Source: VRUE01 sp963702705 (lineage in GTDB: Bacteria; Actinomycetota; Thermoleophilia; Solirubrobacterales; 70-9). Taken from it: a stretch of DNA of 64,000 nucleotides. The notes under the pieces were generated by a model, which was given only the letters and a program-made list of their open reading frames with translations, was not told the origin of the DNA and made no database searches. The position numbers were made by a program, and so were the translations under genes. The stretch covers positions 558,001-622,000 of the forward strand of contig CAVPDR010000002.1 in assembly GCA_963702705.1 (NCBI GenBank), written 5' to 3'. This document shows positions 33,932 to 44,288 of this stretch, one piece after another. Numbering within the stretch: position 1 is the first letter of the stretch; every line of letters starts with the position of its first letter.

Positions 33932-34702
33932 TTAGGGTGCCGGTGGCGCTGGAGTGACCGCCCAGGTGCCTGTAACCATCGCCTGTTCGCACGGACAGGC
34001 GCCAAGTATTGCCTTGGTTTTGAATACGAGCACGCCTCCGCTCGAAAAATTCCTGCCTGCGGAAAAGGCCCCAAGATATTCGAACCCGGCCGGGAGCGGT
34101 TCGGGAAAGACAGGACCCTGGTAGTAACAGACGAAGCCAGGTTCGGCTTCGGGTTCCGCGACGCTACCTGGGCACTTGTTTGAATCCTGCCCTGCTGTTT
34201 TCACGTAGACCTGAGTGGCTTTCTGGCCTTCGGGAAGCGCGAGCCCGTAGGAGACTGACGCGCTCACGAGAGGTGCGTCAGCCGAGTTCATACCGGTTGA
34301 CCATGCTCCGGTGAGGGTCTGCCCTGGGGGCAGGGTTCCACCGACGGTCCAGGGCGAGCCTTCGGGGCCCGTGGCGCCGGTTGCACCCGTTGCACCGGTT
34401 GCTCCCGTGGCGCCGGTTGCACCGGTCGCGCCCTGCGGACCCTGGGCGCCGTCTTTGCCGTTGGTGCCGTTGGTGCCATCTTTACCGGCGGGTCCAGCGG
34501 GTCCGGCAGGGCCGGCAGGGCCGGTGTCACCCTTTGGACCCTTGGGACCGCGCGGGCCCTTCTTGGCCTTGGCCGAGGCGGTGGCCTTGCCGCTTGAGCC
34601 CGAGTTGTTGGCGGCGTAGGCGCCGCCGAGCATTGCGAATACCAAGGCAATCACCGAGATGACTCCCGGGATCCCGAATCGCGTGCGTAGCGTCGAGAAC
34701 AT
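33932..34702 (-). CDS. Membrane-anchored or secreted collagen-like protein
   Basis: 256 residues. N-terminal membrane/signal segment (GVISVIALVFAMLGGAYAA), a short Ser/Ala/Lys linker, then uninterrupted Gly-X-Y triplets from about residue 49 to 113 (GPRGPKGPKGDTGPAGPAGP, GKDGTNGTNGKDG, then GAT repeats), and a C-terminal globular beta domain of about 140 residues with four Cys (NKCPG, FVCYY, ACPCE). The globular end could trimerise the collagen stem like a head domain. Monocistronic, with a strong promoter (34858-34886) and terminator. Confidence 0.85.
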   Translation of the reverse strand: MFSTLRTRFGIPGVISVIALVFAMLGGAYAANNSGSSGKATASAKAKKGPRGPKGPKGDTGPAGPAGPAGPAGKDGTNGTNGKDGAQGPQGATGATGATGATGATGATGATGPEGSPWTVGGTLPPGQTLTGAWSTGMNSADAPLVSASVSYGLALPEGQKATQVYVKTAGQDSNKCPGSVAEPEAEPGFVCYYQGPVFPEPLPAGFEYLGAFSAGRNFSSGGVLVFKTKAILGACPCEQAMVTGTWAVTPAPPAP

Positions 34703-34857
34703 CTAGATCTCTCTCCTTGTCCCGTGAGCCCCTCTGCCCGCCGCTTCCCTTAGCGGCTTCCTCGAGGCTCGGTTTTTGTCCCTGTGGTGTTCAGCGCCGC
34801 CCGTCAAACGATTGAGTTCCCTTAACTGACACTCACGTTCCTAAAGCGACAGCAGGA

Positions 34858-34886
34858 AGATAAACATACGAGTTTGGCTTTGTCAA
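34858..34886 (-). promoter_or_regulatory. Sigma-70-type promoter of the collagen-like gene
   Basis: On the minus strand TTGACA (34886-34881) and TTATCT (34863-34858) are separated by 17 nt. The transcript would have a leader of about 150 nt before the ATG at 34702; an AAGGAGAG ribosome binding site is present near the start. Confidence 0.7.
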
Positions 34887-34920
34887 GGAACGATGGTGGT
34901 ATGGCCCGCGACAACGCCTC

Positions 34921-34958
34921 ATATCAGGGATGCTTTTCTGATATCTGATAATCTGATT
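34921..34958. promoter_or_regulatory. Operator region of phd-vapC: three TCTGATA repeats and an inverted copy
   Basis: TCTGATA, TCTGATA and TCTGATT lie in tandem at 34937-34958, ending 2 bp before the antitoxin ATG. ATATCAG at 34921-34927 pairs with CTGATAT at 34938-34944. Phd-type antitoxins bind such short palindromes to repress their own operon. Confidence 0.65.
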
Positions 34959-34960
34959 TC

Positions 34961-35212
34961 ATGAGACAACTAAGCGCCACCGATGCAGCGCGGCAGTTCT
35001 CCGATGTGCTCGACAGCGTCGAGTCGGAGGGGGAGTCGTTCGTCGTAGTGCGCCACGGCCGGGCGGTCGCGACCATCGGACCGGCGTTTGCCGGGACCGG
35101 CCGGGCGCTGAAGGAGGCGCTGCGCAACCATCGGCCGGACGCCGAGTGGGCTGATGAGTTGCGCGAGCTGCGCGACGCCGTCGGCCCCGGCACGGACCCT
35201 TGGCGCGACTGA
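34961..35212 (+). CDS. phd: Phd/YefM-family antitoxin
   Basis: 83 residues starting MRQLSATDAARQFSDVLDSV, the typical Phd/YefM N terminus, with the FVVVRHGRAVATIGP core that forms the DNA-binding fold and an acidic C terminus (WADELRELRDAVGPGTDP) that would neutralise the toxin. It overlaps the PIN toxin gene by 13 bp. Confidence 0.9.
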   Translation: MRQLSATDAARQFSDVLDSVESEGESFVVVRHGRAVATIGPAFAGTGRALKEALRNHRPDAEWADELRELRDAVGPGTDPWRD

Positions 35213-35610
35213 TTCTCGACACCTCGGTGCTCGTCGATGCCGAGCGCGAGGGATCCCGAGCGCTCGACGAGTTGATCGGCGACGAGGACGACGTGGCGAT
35301 CGCCGCGGTCACGGTGGCCGAGCTACGAGTCGGGGTCGAGCTTGCTGGGGGCACGCGCCGGGAAACGCGCAAGGCATTCGTGGCCGCGGTGCTCGAGGCC
35401 GTGAGCGTCGAGAACTACGACCTCGATGTCGCCGGAGCACACGGCGTCCTGCTCGCCCACACCCGCCGCACCGGCCGGCCGCGCGGCGCGCACGACCTGA
35501 TCATCGCCGCCACGGCCCGCGCCCGTGAACGCGAAGTCGTGAGCGGTGACGAGGGCGGCTTCGCGGAGCTGCCCGAGGTCTCACTGCGAGGAGGCAGCGC
35601 GCCGAGATGA
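35200..35610 (+). CDS. vapC: PIN-domain toxin VapC
   Basis: 136 residues. Acidic residues of the PIN site: LILDTSVLVDAER (Asp7), VTVAELRVGVEL (Glu41), HDLIIAATARARE (Asp98) and a last Asp in VSGDEG. TTG start at 35200 inside the antitoxin gene. With phd it forms a type II toxin-antitoxin operon; the substrate RNA is unknown. Confidence 0.9.
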   Translation: MARLILDTSVLVDAEREGSRALDELIGDEDDVAIAAVTVAELRVGVELAGGTRRETRKAFVAAVLEAVSVENYDLDVAGAHGVLLAHTRRTGRPRGAHDLIIAATARAREREVVSGDEGGFAELPEVSLRGGSAPR

Positions 35611-35661
35611 AGACCCTCACGATGCGGCATTTCTCTGGGCAGCACCGCCACCACGCATAGT

Positions 35662-36075
35662 TCAGCGCGAGAGCTGCTGCTGGGCGAAGGCGGCGAACTG
35701 GCGCAAGTCGTCCAGATGGGCTATGGCACCCCAGACCGCCTCGTCGTCCACATCGAGGTAGCCGTGGACGAGGATGTTGCGCATTCCCGCCGCATCGCCG
35801 AGGCGCTCCGCCAGTTCGGCGTCGAGCCCGGACTCGATCAGCGCAGCGAAGACCCCCCGGTAATCGGAGGGCATCTTCGGGCCGCTCTCGGCGATCAGGT
35901 GGGCGCCGATGTCGATGCAGACCTGAATCGCCACCTGGATCGCGTGCTGGGCCGCAAGGCGACTGCGGAAGTCGGTGGCATAGGCGTCGTGACCGGCCGC
36001 CTCGATCCGCGCCAGCTCCTCGAGCAGCTCGGTGAGCCGATCGAGACGATCCTCAACGCTCTCGGGGTCGACCAA
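35662..36075 (-). CDS. hepT: HepT-like toxin (DUF86)
   Basis: 137 residues, all-helical HEPN protein. The catalytic motif R-X4-H-X-Y is present as RNILVHGYLD near residue 99. HepT is the RNase partner of MntA, which inactivates it by AMP transfer to the Tyr. The TTG at 36075 overlaps mntA by 23 bp; the ORF extends further upstream only as an Arg/Ser-rich shadow of mntA. Conserved QVAIQVCIDIGAHLIAE is typical for the family. Confidence 0.9.
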   Translation of the reverse strand: MVDPESVEDRLDRLTELLEELARIEAAGHDAYATDFRSRLAAQHAIQVAIQVCIDIGAHLIAESGPKMPSDYRGVFAALIESGLDAELAERLGDAAGMRNILVHGYLDVDDEAVWGAIAHLDDLRQFAAFAQQQLSR

Positions 36076-36559
36076 AGCGGCCCTCCTCGATGCGATGGCG
36101 GAGGCCACGCGCCAGCTCGGCCCGCAACGGCTTGGTGTCGAGGTAGTCAACCAGCGCCTTCGCCTCGAACCGCACCCGCGCCTTCGGATCGCGCTCGACC
36201 AGCCGGCGGGCATCGCGAATCGCGCGGTGTCGCAGCAGCGGCGAGGCCCGGTTAAGCATGACGACGTCGACCTCGTCGGTGCCCAGAGCCTGAGCCGCGG
36301 CGGACGCCAGGGCCAGCTGCAGCGAAAGGCGGGTGGGTGGATCGAGGCCGGGCTCGTGCCAGATGCCGACGTCGATATCCGAGAGGGGGCCTGCATCGCC
36401 CCGCGCCTGCGAACCGATCAGCATCGCCGCGACGACGCCGTCGCGATCGAGTGCGGCGCCAAGCCGCGCAAGCGCCGCAGCATCGGGCACCGGCACTCGC
36501 GCTCTCTCGTCGACAACGGTCACGACAACATGGTCGCCGATCGGGCGGACTGAGGCCAT
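36053..36559 (-). CDS. mntA: MntA-like nucleotidyltransferase antitoxin
   Basis: 168 residues. Minimal nucleotidyltransferase with GSQARGDAGPLSDIDVGIWH, which fits GSX10DXD exactly. It would AMPylate HepT and so silence it. The C-terminal basic tail (RGLRHRIEEGRFGRPRER) overlaps the start of hepT. The ATG at 36559 begins the family-like region; the longer ORF reaching 38245 is a shadow of htpX and the kinase. Confidence 0.9.
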   Translation of the reverse strand: MASVRPIGDHVVVTVVDERARVPVPDAAALARLGAALDRDGVVAAMLIGSQARGDAGPLSDIDVGIWHEPGLDPPTRLSLQLALASAAAQALGTDEVDVVMLNRASPLLRHRAIRDARRLVERDPKARVRFEAKALVDYLDTKPLRAELARGLRHRIEEGRFGRPRER

Positions 36560-36588
36560 CGTCCCGTGCTGGCGACCTCCATTTACGC

Positions 36589-37449
36589 TCAGCCGAGGCT
36601 GGGGCGCATCTGGCGCAGCCTTTTGACCCGCTCCTCGATCGGGGGGTGGGTCGAGAAGAGGCCGGCGACGCCCTTGCTGGAGAAGGGCTTGACGATGTAG
36701 AGCGGCTCGGCCGCCTGGTTGACCTGCATCGGCATGTCCGTCGCCCCCTGCTCGAGGCGCAGCAGGGCGCTGGCGAGGGACTCCGGGTTGCCGCAGATTT
36801 CCGCCCCGCCCGCGTCGGCCGCGTACTCGCGCTGGCGCGAGATCGCCAGCTGGATGATCGTCGCCGAGATCGGCGCCAGCAGGACCAGGGCGAACGAGGC
36901 CGCGAGGCCGATCGGCGAGTTGTCGTCGTCGCCGAACCAGAGCAGCATGTAGGCGAGATAGGTGATCGCGGCGCCGATCGCCGAGGCGACCGACTGGATC
37001 AGGATGTCGCGGTTGCGGATGTGGGTGAGCTCGTGGGCGAGCACACCGCGCAACTCGTCCTCGGAGAGCAGCTTGGTGATCCCACGCGTGACCGCGACCG
37101 CCGAGTGCTTGGGGTTGCGCCCGGTGGCGAAGGCATTGGGCTGATCCTGGGGGATCATGTAGAGGCGCGGCATCGGCAGGTCGGCGCGGGTCGTCAGTTC
37201 GCGCACGATCTCGTAGAGGCGCGGCGCTTCCGATTCCTCGATCGGCTTGGCGCGGCTCATCGCCAGCGCCATCTTGTCGCTGAAGAAGTAGGAGCCGAGG
37301 TTGATCAGCAGGGCGATGCCGAGGAAGAGCGCCGCCGTGCTGGGGCCGCCGATCAGGGCGCCGATGACGACGAGCAGGCCGGAGAGGCCGGCCAGGAGGA
37401 TCGTCGTGCGCAGCGTGGCGCCCCAGGTGGACTGCTTGGTGGTCTTCAT
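36589..37449 (-). CDS. htpX: Zinc metalloprotease HtpX (M48)
   Basis: 286 residues. Membrane-bound stress protease that degrades misfolded membrane proteins. Two N-terminal membrane spans (ILLAGLSGLLVVIGALIGGP, LFLGIALLINLGSYFF), the Zn site HELTHIRNRDILIQ near residue 138, two further spans, and the third ligand in QREYAADAGGAEI near 208. Ends with FSTHPPIEERVKRLRQM, as in HtpX. Full length. Confidence 0.95.
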   Translation of the reverse strand: MKTTKQSTWGATLRTTILLAGLSGLLVVIGALIGGPSTAALFLGIALLINLGSYFFSDKMALAMSRAKPIEESEAPRLYEIVRELTTRADLPMPRLYMIPQDQPNAFATGRNPKHSAVAVTRGITKLLSEDELRGVLAHELTHIRNRDILIQSVASAIGAAITYLAYMLLWFGDDDNSPIGLAASFALVLLAPISATIIQLAISRQREYAADAGGAEICGNPESLASALLRLEQGATDMPMQVNQAAEPLYIVKPFSSKGVAGLFSTHPPIEERVKRLRQMRPSLG

Positions 37450-37567
37450 GAAGTCGTCGCTCCTCGGTTCGGTTGCGTCGCGGTCCTGTCATTGTCGCCG
37501 GAAACGCCGCCGGTGGCCATGGGTGGCAACCCCTAACCGCGGCGGTGGAACCACCTAGGCTTGCCCG

Positions 37568-38460
37568 ATGCGACCGGTGGCTCCTCGATGACGTTCGCGG
37601 CGATCGTCGTGCTCCTGGCGGCCGTGCTCGGCCTCGCCACTCGGCCTGCTGATCATGCGCCGCCGCCGCGCCCCGCTGGAGCGGCTGATCGAGGAGATGG
37701 AGAAGGTCGACCTGAGCCGGCCGGGACCGCTCCTCCCGCGCTCGATCGACGGCATCGGCGAGACCGCGGAGGTGGAGCGGATCGAGCTCGCCTTCCTGCG
37801 CATGATGCGGCGCCTCGAAGCCGAGCGGCGGCGGGCCGGCAGCGCCGCGCTGCAGGCGCAGGAGGAGGAGCGCGCCCGGGTCGCGCGCGACCTCCACGAC
37901 GAGGTCAACCAGTCGCTGACCGGGCTGCTGCTGCGGCTCGAGGCCGCCCGCGAGGCGGCGCCGCCGGAGCTCGAGGCCGAACTGGCCGAGACCAAGGCGC
38001 TCGCCAACCAGGCGATGCGCGAGCTGCTCTCGCTCGCCCGCCAGCTCCGCCCCACCGCGCTCGACGACCTCGGCCTGAAAGCGGCGATAGCGGGTCAGGT
38101 CGAGCAGCTGGCCCGCGGCGAGATCGAGGCCGCGTTCAGCGCCGAGGGCGACTTCTCCGGCCTCGACGACGACGCCCAGCTGGTCGTCTACCGGGTCGCC
38201 CAGGAGGCACTCTCCAACGCCGCCCGCCACAGCGGGGCCGCGCACGTCGACGTGCGGCTGCGCGCAGCGACAGCGACGGCGGCGTCGAGCTCGAGGTCGG
38301 CGACGACGGCCGCGGCTTCGCCTTCGACGAGTCCGAGGGCGGGCTCGGCATCGGCGGCATGCGCGAGCGCGCCCTGCTGATCGGCGGCGAGCTGACGATC
38401 GAGTCCCGTCCCGGCCACGGCACGACGGTGCAGCTCACCGTTCCCGGCCCCGACGCCTCA
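37568..38460 (+). CDS. NarL-type sensor histidine kinase (frameshifted)
   Basis: Around 300 residues after repair. A membrane segment (FAAIVVLLAAVLGLATR) is followed, one frame away (change near 37648), by a HAMP-like linker and the HisKA_3 motif EEERARVARDLHDEVNQSLT, whose His is the phospho-acceptor. After VYRVAQEALSNAARHSGA (N box) the frame changes again near 38268; the G boxes follow (VGDDGRGFAFDESEGGLGIG, SRPGHGTTVQLTVPG). ATG 37568 is 6 nt after a TAGGCT -10 box. The 3' end is unclear because the open frame runs into the convergent DUF559 gene. The partner regulator is at 39495. Confidence 0.8.
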
Positions 38461-38502
38461 GCGGTTCGACTCGTCGCCCGGCGGCGCCATTCCACGTCCC
38501 GG

Positions 38503-39433
38503 TCACTGCTGCTCGCCCCTGCGACCGGTGAGCGCCGCAACAAGCGCCTCCGCAACTCGCTCCGCTTCCTCGTCGATCTGCCGTTCCGAGAGGCGGAGCA
38601 CGTCGAAACCGAGCCGCCTCAAGTCGAGATCACTGACCGTGGTCGTCCTGGAAGGCGACTCGCCGCGGTGATAGAGATAGCTGTCGGTTTCGACCACGAA
38701 CCGCTCTTCCCTCCAGAGGAAGTCGACGAGATAAGGGCCGATTCGGAACGTTGACCTCGGGCCGTGGCAGCCGGTGGCGGCGACAGAGCGCAGGAAGTCC
38801 TGCTCCAGGTCGCTGCGGGTGCGGTCTGCGGCGGCCTCGTCGCCGATCGGCAGTCCGATCACGTTTGCCTGGCGGATCGCCTTGCGCAGCTCGCAGGCCG
38901 GCGATCGCGCCGGCCCGGCGCGCCGAGATCGGCTTCGCGCAGGTCCGCGATCGTCCGCGCCGGCGTGGTGACGGGAATCCGCTGATCGAAGCGTCACGTC
39001 CCGGGCACGTGAGAGAGAGCGAGCGGTGGACGCGGATCCCGGCACGGGCCGAGCCCTGCCTCCATCGCCCCCGGGACGATGACGTCAGCAGGGAGCCCGA
39101 TCTGGCGCAGGCAGCAAGCCCCACAGCGACAGGCCGCGCTGCGATGACTCACGGCTGCTCCCCAGTGCTCGAGGACGGACCTGCCGCCAGCGTGCGGGCC
39201 GCCGTCCCACGGCCAGCACGGCCGCCAACCAGCGACCCTCCGGCGACAAGCGCCACGTGGCCCACCGCATAGACGCCGCGATGCACGCGGTGCAGATGTC
39301 CCGCGATGCACTCGGCCCGCACCGCGTCATCGCCGATCCCGACCCGCCGCAGCTGCATGACCGAAACGACTCCGTACTGCCTCGCGGCGATTTCGCGATC
39401 CAGCGCCGTGCCATTGGCGACTTTTCCGTCCAT
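38503..39433 (-). CDS. DUF559-type protein with N-terminal antitoxin-like domain (many frameshifts)
   Basis: Reconstructed from three frames. The N terminus (DREIAARQYGVVSVMQLRRV, then HLHRVHRGVYAVGH) is the AbiEi-like winged-helix antitoxin domain; the C terminus (RIGPYLVDFLWREERFVVET, then LDLRRLGFDVLRLSERQI) is the DUF559/Vsr-like endonuclease fold. At least six frame changes are needed, including two pairs that cancel within about 15 codons (around 38790 and 38640). Such compensating changes argue for sequencing errors over gene decay. Function of these actinobacterial fusions is unknown. Confidence 0.65.
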
Positions 39434-39494
39434 TTCACGGATAAGTCGCCAATGCCCCCGATCTCTCCCCCACTGCGACTGGAAGACTGGGTGG

Positions 39495-40128
39495 ATGCTT
39501 CGGGTGCTGATCGCCGACGACCATGGGATCGTGCGCTCTGGGATTCGGCTGCTGCTGGAGCGCCAGCCGGACATCGAGGTGGTTGCGGAGGCGGCCGACG
39601 GCGCTGAGGCGCGGGACCTGGCGGTGCGGGAGCGGCCCGACCTGGCGATCCTCGACGTCAAGATGCCGAAGCTGACCGGGACTGCAGGCGACGCGGGAGA
39701 TCAAGCGGCAGGCGCCCGAGGTCTCGGTGCTGATCCTCTCGATGCACGACGACGAGCGCTACCTCTTCGAGGCGCTGAAGGCCGGCGCCTCCGGCTACGT
39801 GCTGAAGGCGCAGGCCGACACCGACCTGCTGGCGGCGATCCGGGCGGTCGAGCGCGGCGAGCCGTTCCTCACGCCCGAGGCGCAGCGGACGCTGATCAAG
39901 GACGTGCTCGAGCGCGGCTCCAGCGGCGAGGAGGAGCTGACTCCGCGCGAGGAGGAGATCGTCAAGCTGGTCGCCGAGGCGCACACGACGAAGCAGATCG
40001 CCGAGGTCCTCCACCTCTCCGAGAAGACGGTCGAGAACCACCGCGCCAACGCGATGCGCAAGCTCGGCATGCGCGACCGGGTCGAGCTGGTCCGCTACGC
40101 GATCCGCCGTGGCCTGATCGAGCCCTGA
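39495..40128 (+). CDS. NarL/LuxR-family response regulator (one frameshift)
   Basis: About 210 residues. Receiver domain RVLIADDHGIVRSGIRLLLE with phospho-acceptor Asp in LAILDVKMPKLTG; right after this motif one extra base (near 39680) shifts the frame, and the receiver resumes as LQATREIKRQAPEVSVLILS, MHDDERYLFEALKAGASGYV. The C-terminal LuxR helix-turn-helix is intact (ELTPREEEIVKLVAEAHTTK; SEKTVENHRANAMRKL). It pairs with the histidine kinase 1 kb upstream. Confidence 0.9.
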
Positions 40129-40148
40129 GGCCGGCGCCGCCGGTTTGA

Positions 40149-41622
40149 TTGACTGGGGAGCAGCCCGATGGAGGGCGCCGAAGACTTCAAAAGAAGCGCT
40201 GGCTGGCGCTGATCCTGCTCTGCTCGGCGCAGTTCGTCGTCGTCCTCGACGCCTCGATCGTCAACGTGGCGCTGCCGACGATCGGCAAAGCGCTCGACTT
40301 CTCCCAGGAGAACCTGCCCTGGGTGGTCAACGCCTACGTGCTGACCTTCGGCGGCTTCCTGCTGCTCGGCGGGCGCACCGCCGACCTGGTCGGCCGCCGC
40401 AAGGTCTTCATGGCCGGCCTGCTGCTGGTCGCGGTCGCCTCGCTTGCCGCCGGCTTCTCCGCCACCGAGGGCCAGCTGATCGTCGCCCGCGCCGCCCAGG
40501 GGCTCGGCGCCGCGATCATCTCCCCCGCCGCGCTCTCGATCGTCACCACCACCTTCAGCGACGGCGCCGAGCGCAACAAGGCGCTCGGCGTATGGGGCGC
40601 GGTCGCGGGCTCGGGCGGCGCCGCCGGCGTGCTGCTCGGCGGCATCCTCACCGACGGCCTCGGCTGGGAGTGGGTGCTCTGGGTCAACGTGCCGGTCAGC
40701 CTGATCGCCTTCGCGCTCTCGCCGCGGCTGCTCGCCGAAACGCGCATGGAGTGCGAGAAGCGGGTCTTCGACGTCGCCGGCGCGGTCACCGTCACCGCCG
40801 GCCTCTCGCTGCTGGTCTACGCGCTCGTCGACGCCAACAACGCCGGCTGGGGATCGACGCAGACGATCGGCCTGATCGCGCTCTCGGCCCTCTTGCTCGC
40901 CGCCTTCGTCGCGATCGAGCTGCGCGGCGACGAAACCGCTGGTGCCGTTCTCGATCTTCCGGATCAGGACGCTGACCGGAGCCAACGTGGTCGGCCTGCT
41001 GGTCGGCGCCTCGCTCTTCTCGATGTTCTTCTTCATCTCCCTGTATATGCAGCAGGTGCTCGGCTACAGCGCGATCCACGCCGGGCTCTCCTACCTGCCG
41101 CTGGCGCTGGTGATCATGGCCTCGGCCGGCATCGCCTCCCAGCTGGTGACCAAGCTCGGCTACAAGCCGGTGCTCGCCGCGGGGCTGCTCTTCATCGTCA
41201 TCGGCCTGGCCTGGTTCAGCCGCGTCTCGGTCGGCGGCGGCTTCCTGACCGACATCCTCGGGCCCTCGCTGTTCGCCGCGGCCGGCCTCGGCTTCGCCTT
41301 CGTGACGACGACGATCGCCGCCGTCTCCGGCGTCGAGGAAAACGAGGCCGGCCTCGCCAGCGGCCTGATCAACACCTCGCAGCAGATCGGCGGCGCCCTC
41401 GGCCTCGCCGTGCTCTCCGCCGTGGCGATCTCCGCGACCAGCGACGCTGCGTCCTCCGGCTCGGATCAGCTCGGCGCCCTGACCGACGGCTTCCAGGCCG
41501 CCTTCCTCGGCGGCTCGCTGATCGCGCTGCTCGGCTTCGTGCTGACCCTGGTCCTGATCCGCGGCAGCGACAGTCGCGCCCACGTGGAGCTCGGCAGCGA
41601 AGCGGCGACCGAATCCACATAA
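40149..41622 (+). CDS. MFS drug:proton antiporter, DHA2/EmrB type (one frameshift)
   Basis: About 490 residues and 14 membrane helices. Motifs: FVVVLDASIVNVALPTIGKA in TM1, LGGRTADLVGRRKVF (MFS motif A) after TM2, and GVWGAVAGSGGAAGVLLGGI (motif C) in TM5, typical of DHA2 exporters. Near 40937 the frame changes by one base (PLVPFSIFRIRTLTGANVVG continues in the new frame). The start is uncertain: TTG 40149 lies ahead of the first helix. Substrate unknown; no TetR-type regulator adjacent. Confidence 0.88.
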
Positions 41623-41644
41623 CCGACCGCTTCAGTAGGATTTA
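41623..41644 (+). promoter_or_regulatory. Putative Suf regulator box upstream of the rrf2 gene
   Basis: 22 bp beginning CCGACCGCTTCAGTAGGA, matching 17 of 22 positions to the box ahead of the Rieske-sufBD unit (46540-46561). It overlaps a TAGGAT -10 box 8 nt upstream of the ATG. Candidate binding site of the adjacent Rrf2-type protein. Confidence 0.5.
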
Positions 41645-41649
41645 GATCC

Positions 41650-42126
41650 ATGTTGTTCTCGACCAAAGCCGAGTACGGCGTCCGCCTGATGGTCGAGCTG
41701 GGCCGCCAGCCCGGCTCGCTGCCGATCTCGCTCAGCTCCGTCGCCGAGGCCGAGCGGCTGCCGCTCTCCTACCTCGAGCACCTGGTGGCGAAGCTGCGCA
41801 AGGCCGGCCTGGTGACCTCGACCCGGGGCGCGCACGGCGGCTACCGCCTGGCCAAGCCGGCCGAGGAGATCACGATGGACGCGGTCGTCGAGGCGCTGGA
41901 AGGGCAGATCGCCCCGATGGAGTGCTTCCACGACGCGCCCGACGGCAAAGTGCTCTGTTCGCACGAGGACGACGGCGACCACGCCTGCGCGACGAAGCTG
42001 CTCTGGACGCGCGTGCAGGGCGGCGTCACCAAAGCGCTCTCGGGCACGACCCTGGCCGAGCTGGTCGAGTTCGGCGGCGGCACGGCCGAGGCGGAGCGAT
42101 CCGCGCCGGTCGGCACGGCCGCCTGA
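41650..42126 (+). CDS. Rrf2-family Fe-S-type regulator of the suf genes
   Basis: 158 residues. Winged-helix Rrf2 domain: MLFSTKAEYGVRLMVELGRQ, SYLEHLVAKLRKAGLVTSTR and GAHGGYRLAKPAEEITMDAV. Three Cys residues (MECFHD, VLCSHE, HACATK) sit where IscR-type proteins bind a [2Fe-2S] cluster. As first gene ahead of sufC-sufS it is probably the Fe-S-sensing regulator of the Suf system. No Shine-Dalgarno is seen; the -10 box position suggests a leaderless mRNA. Confidence 0.9.
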   Translation: MLFSTKAEYGVRLMVELGRQPGSLPISLSSVAEAERLPLSYLEHLVAKLRKAGLVTSTRGAHGGYRLAKPAEEITMDAVVEALEGQIAPMECFHDAPDGKVLCSHEDDGDHACATKLLWTRVQGGVTKALSGTTLAELVEFGGGTAEAERSAPVGTAA

Positions 42127-42162
42127 GCGCAAGACCTTCCAAACACAGAAACAGGAGTGAAA

Positions 42163-42935
<773 letters not shown>

Positions 42936-42946
42936 CCTCGGGAGCC

Positions 42947-44219
42947 ATGGAGCCGACGACGACAAAGAGCTCCTCTCCCCCGCGGCCTTCCCGATCGAGA
43001 AGGTCCGCGCCGCCTTTCCCGCGCTGGAGCGGGAGGTGCACGGCAAGCCGGTCGCCTACCTCGACAGCGGCGCCAGCTCCCAGCGGGTGCTGGCCTCGAT
43101 CCAGGCGGTCGACCGCTACGAGCGCACCAGCCACTCCAACGTCCACCGCGGCTCGCACACGCTCTCGGCCGAGGCGACGGCGGCCTACGAGGGGGCGCGG
43201 GCGACGGTCGCCGACCACCTCGGCGCCGCCGACCGGCGCGAGGTCGTCTTCGTCCGCAACGCGACCGAGGCGATCAACCTGGTCGCGCGGGCCTGGGGCG
43301 ACGCCAACGTCGGCGCGGGCGACCGCATCGTCCTCACCGAGATGGAGCACCACTCCAACATCGTCCCCTGGCAGCAGCTGGCCGAGCGGGTCGGGGCGGA
43401 GATCGACTGGGTGCCGGTCGAGCCGAGACGGGCCTGCTCGATATGGACGCCTACGCGGCGCTGCTGGAGCGCGGCCCGAAGCTCGTCGCCGTCACCCACG
43501 TCTCCAACGTGCTCGGCAGCGAGAACCCGCTGGCGGAGATCTCGCGGCTGGCCCATGAGGCGGGCGCGCTGGTGCTCGCCGACGGCGCCCAGGCGGCGCC
43601 GAAGATGGCGGTCGACGTGGCCGAGCTCGGCGTCGACTTCTACGCGGTCACCGGCCACAAGCTCTACGCGCCGACCGGGATCGGCGCGCTCTGGGCCAGG
43701 CTCGACCTGCTGCGGGCGATGCCGCCCTTCCTCGGCGGCGGCTCGATGATCCGCAAGGTGACCCGCGAGGGCACGACCTACGCCGACCCGCCGGCCCGCT
43801 TCGAGGCGGGCACGCCGGCGATCGCCCAGGCGATCGGCATGGCCTCGGCGCTGCGCTGGCTCGACGGGCTGGGGATGGACGCGGTGCTGGAGCACGAGCG
43901 CCAGATCACCGACTACGCACTGGCGCGGCTGCCCGAGGTGCCGGGGCTGCGCATCTTCGGCCCGCCCCGCGGCGCCGAGCGGATCGGCCCGGTCTCCTTC
44001 GAGCTCGAGGGAGTCCACGCCCACGACGTCTCCGAGATCCTCGACCGCCACGGAGTCGCGGTCCGCGCCGGCCACCACTGCGCCCAGATCCTGATGGACC
44101 GCCTCGGCGTCTCCGCCACGGCCCGCGCCAGCTTCGGCGTCTACACGACACCCGAGGAGATCGACCGCCTGGTCGAGGGCCTCCACGACGCCCGCAAGGT
44201 CTTCGGCCTCACCAGCTAA
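42947..44219 (+). CDS. sufS: Cysteine desulfurase SufS (two frameshifts)
   Basis: About 420 residues. Type II PLP cysteine desulfurase that supplies persulfide sulfur to SufU. YLDSGASSQRVLASIQAV, HRGSHTLSAEATAAYEGAR, EMEHHSNIVPWQQLAERVG, the PLP Lys in DFYAVTGHKLYAPTGIGALW, and the persulfide Cys in VAVRAGHHCAQILMDRLG are present. The frame changes near 42990 and near 43425 (one base missing in a P-E-T-G-L-L turn). Without repair the two halves appear as separate overlapping ORFs. Confidence 0.93.
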
Positions 44220-44225
44220 CGCCGA

Positions 44226-44268
44226 ACTGCATCAATTCTATCCTCCTGGATAGAGAATTTGATGCAGT
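44226..44268. repeat. Palindromic hairpin repeat, copy 1
   Basis: ACTGCATCAATTCTATCC and its near-complement flank TCCT, giving an 18-bp stem with small bulges, 6 bp after the sufS stop. A second copy with perfect 16-bp outer arms lies at 55079-55127. Both carry the inner ATCC-TCCT-GGAT core. Confidence 0.7.
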
Positions 44269-44288
44269 CGCGGAGGTGGGTGCTGGGA

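Noticed and set aside
34381..34560. Tandem DNA repeat or CRISPR-like array
   Set aside because: The periodicity is the 9-bp pattern of Gly-X-Y codons in the collagen-like gene; no spacers of equal length exist.
36053..38245. Minus-strand ORF of 730 codons
   Set aside because: Only the last 168 codons are MntA; upstream it is a shadow of htpX in another frame and of the kinase.
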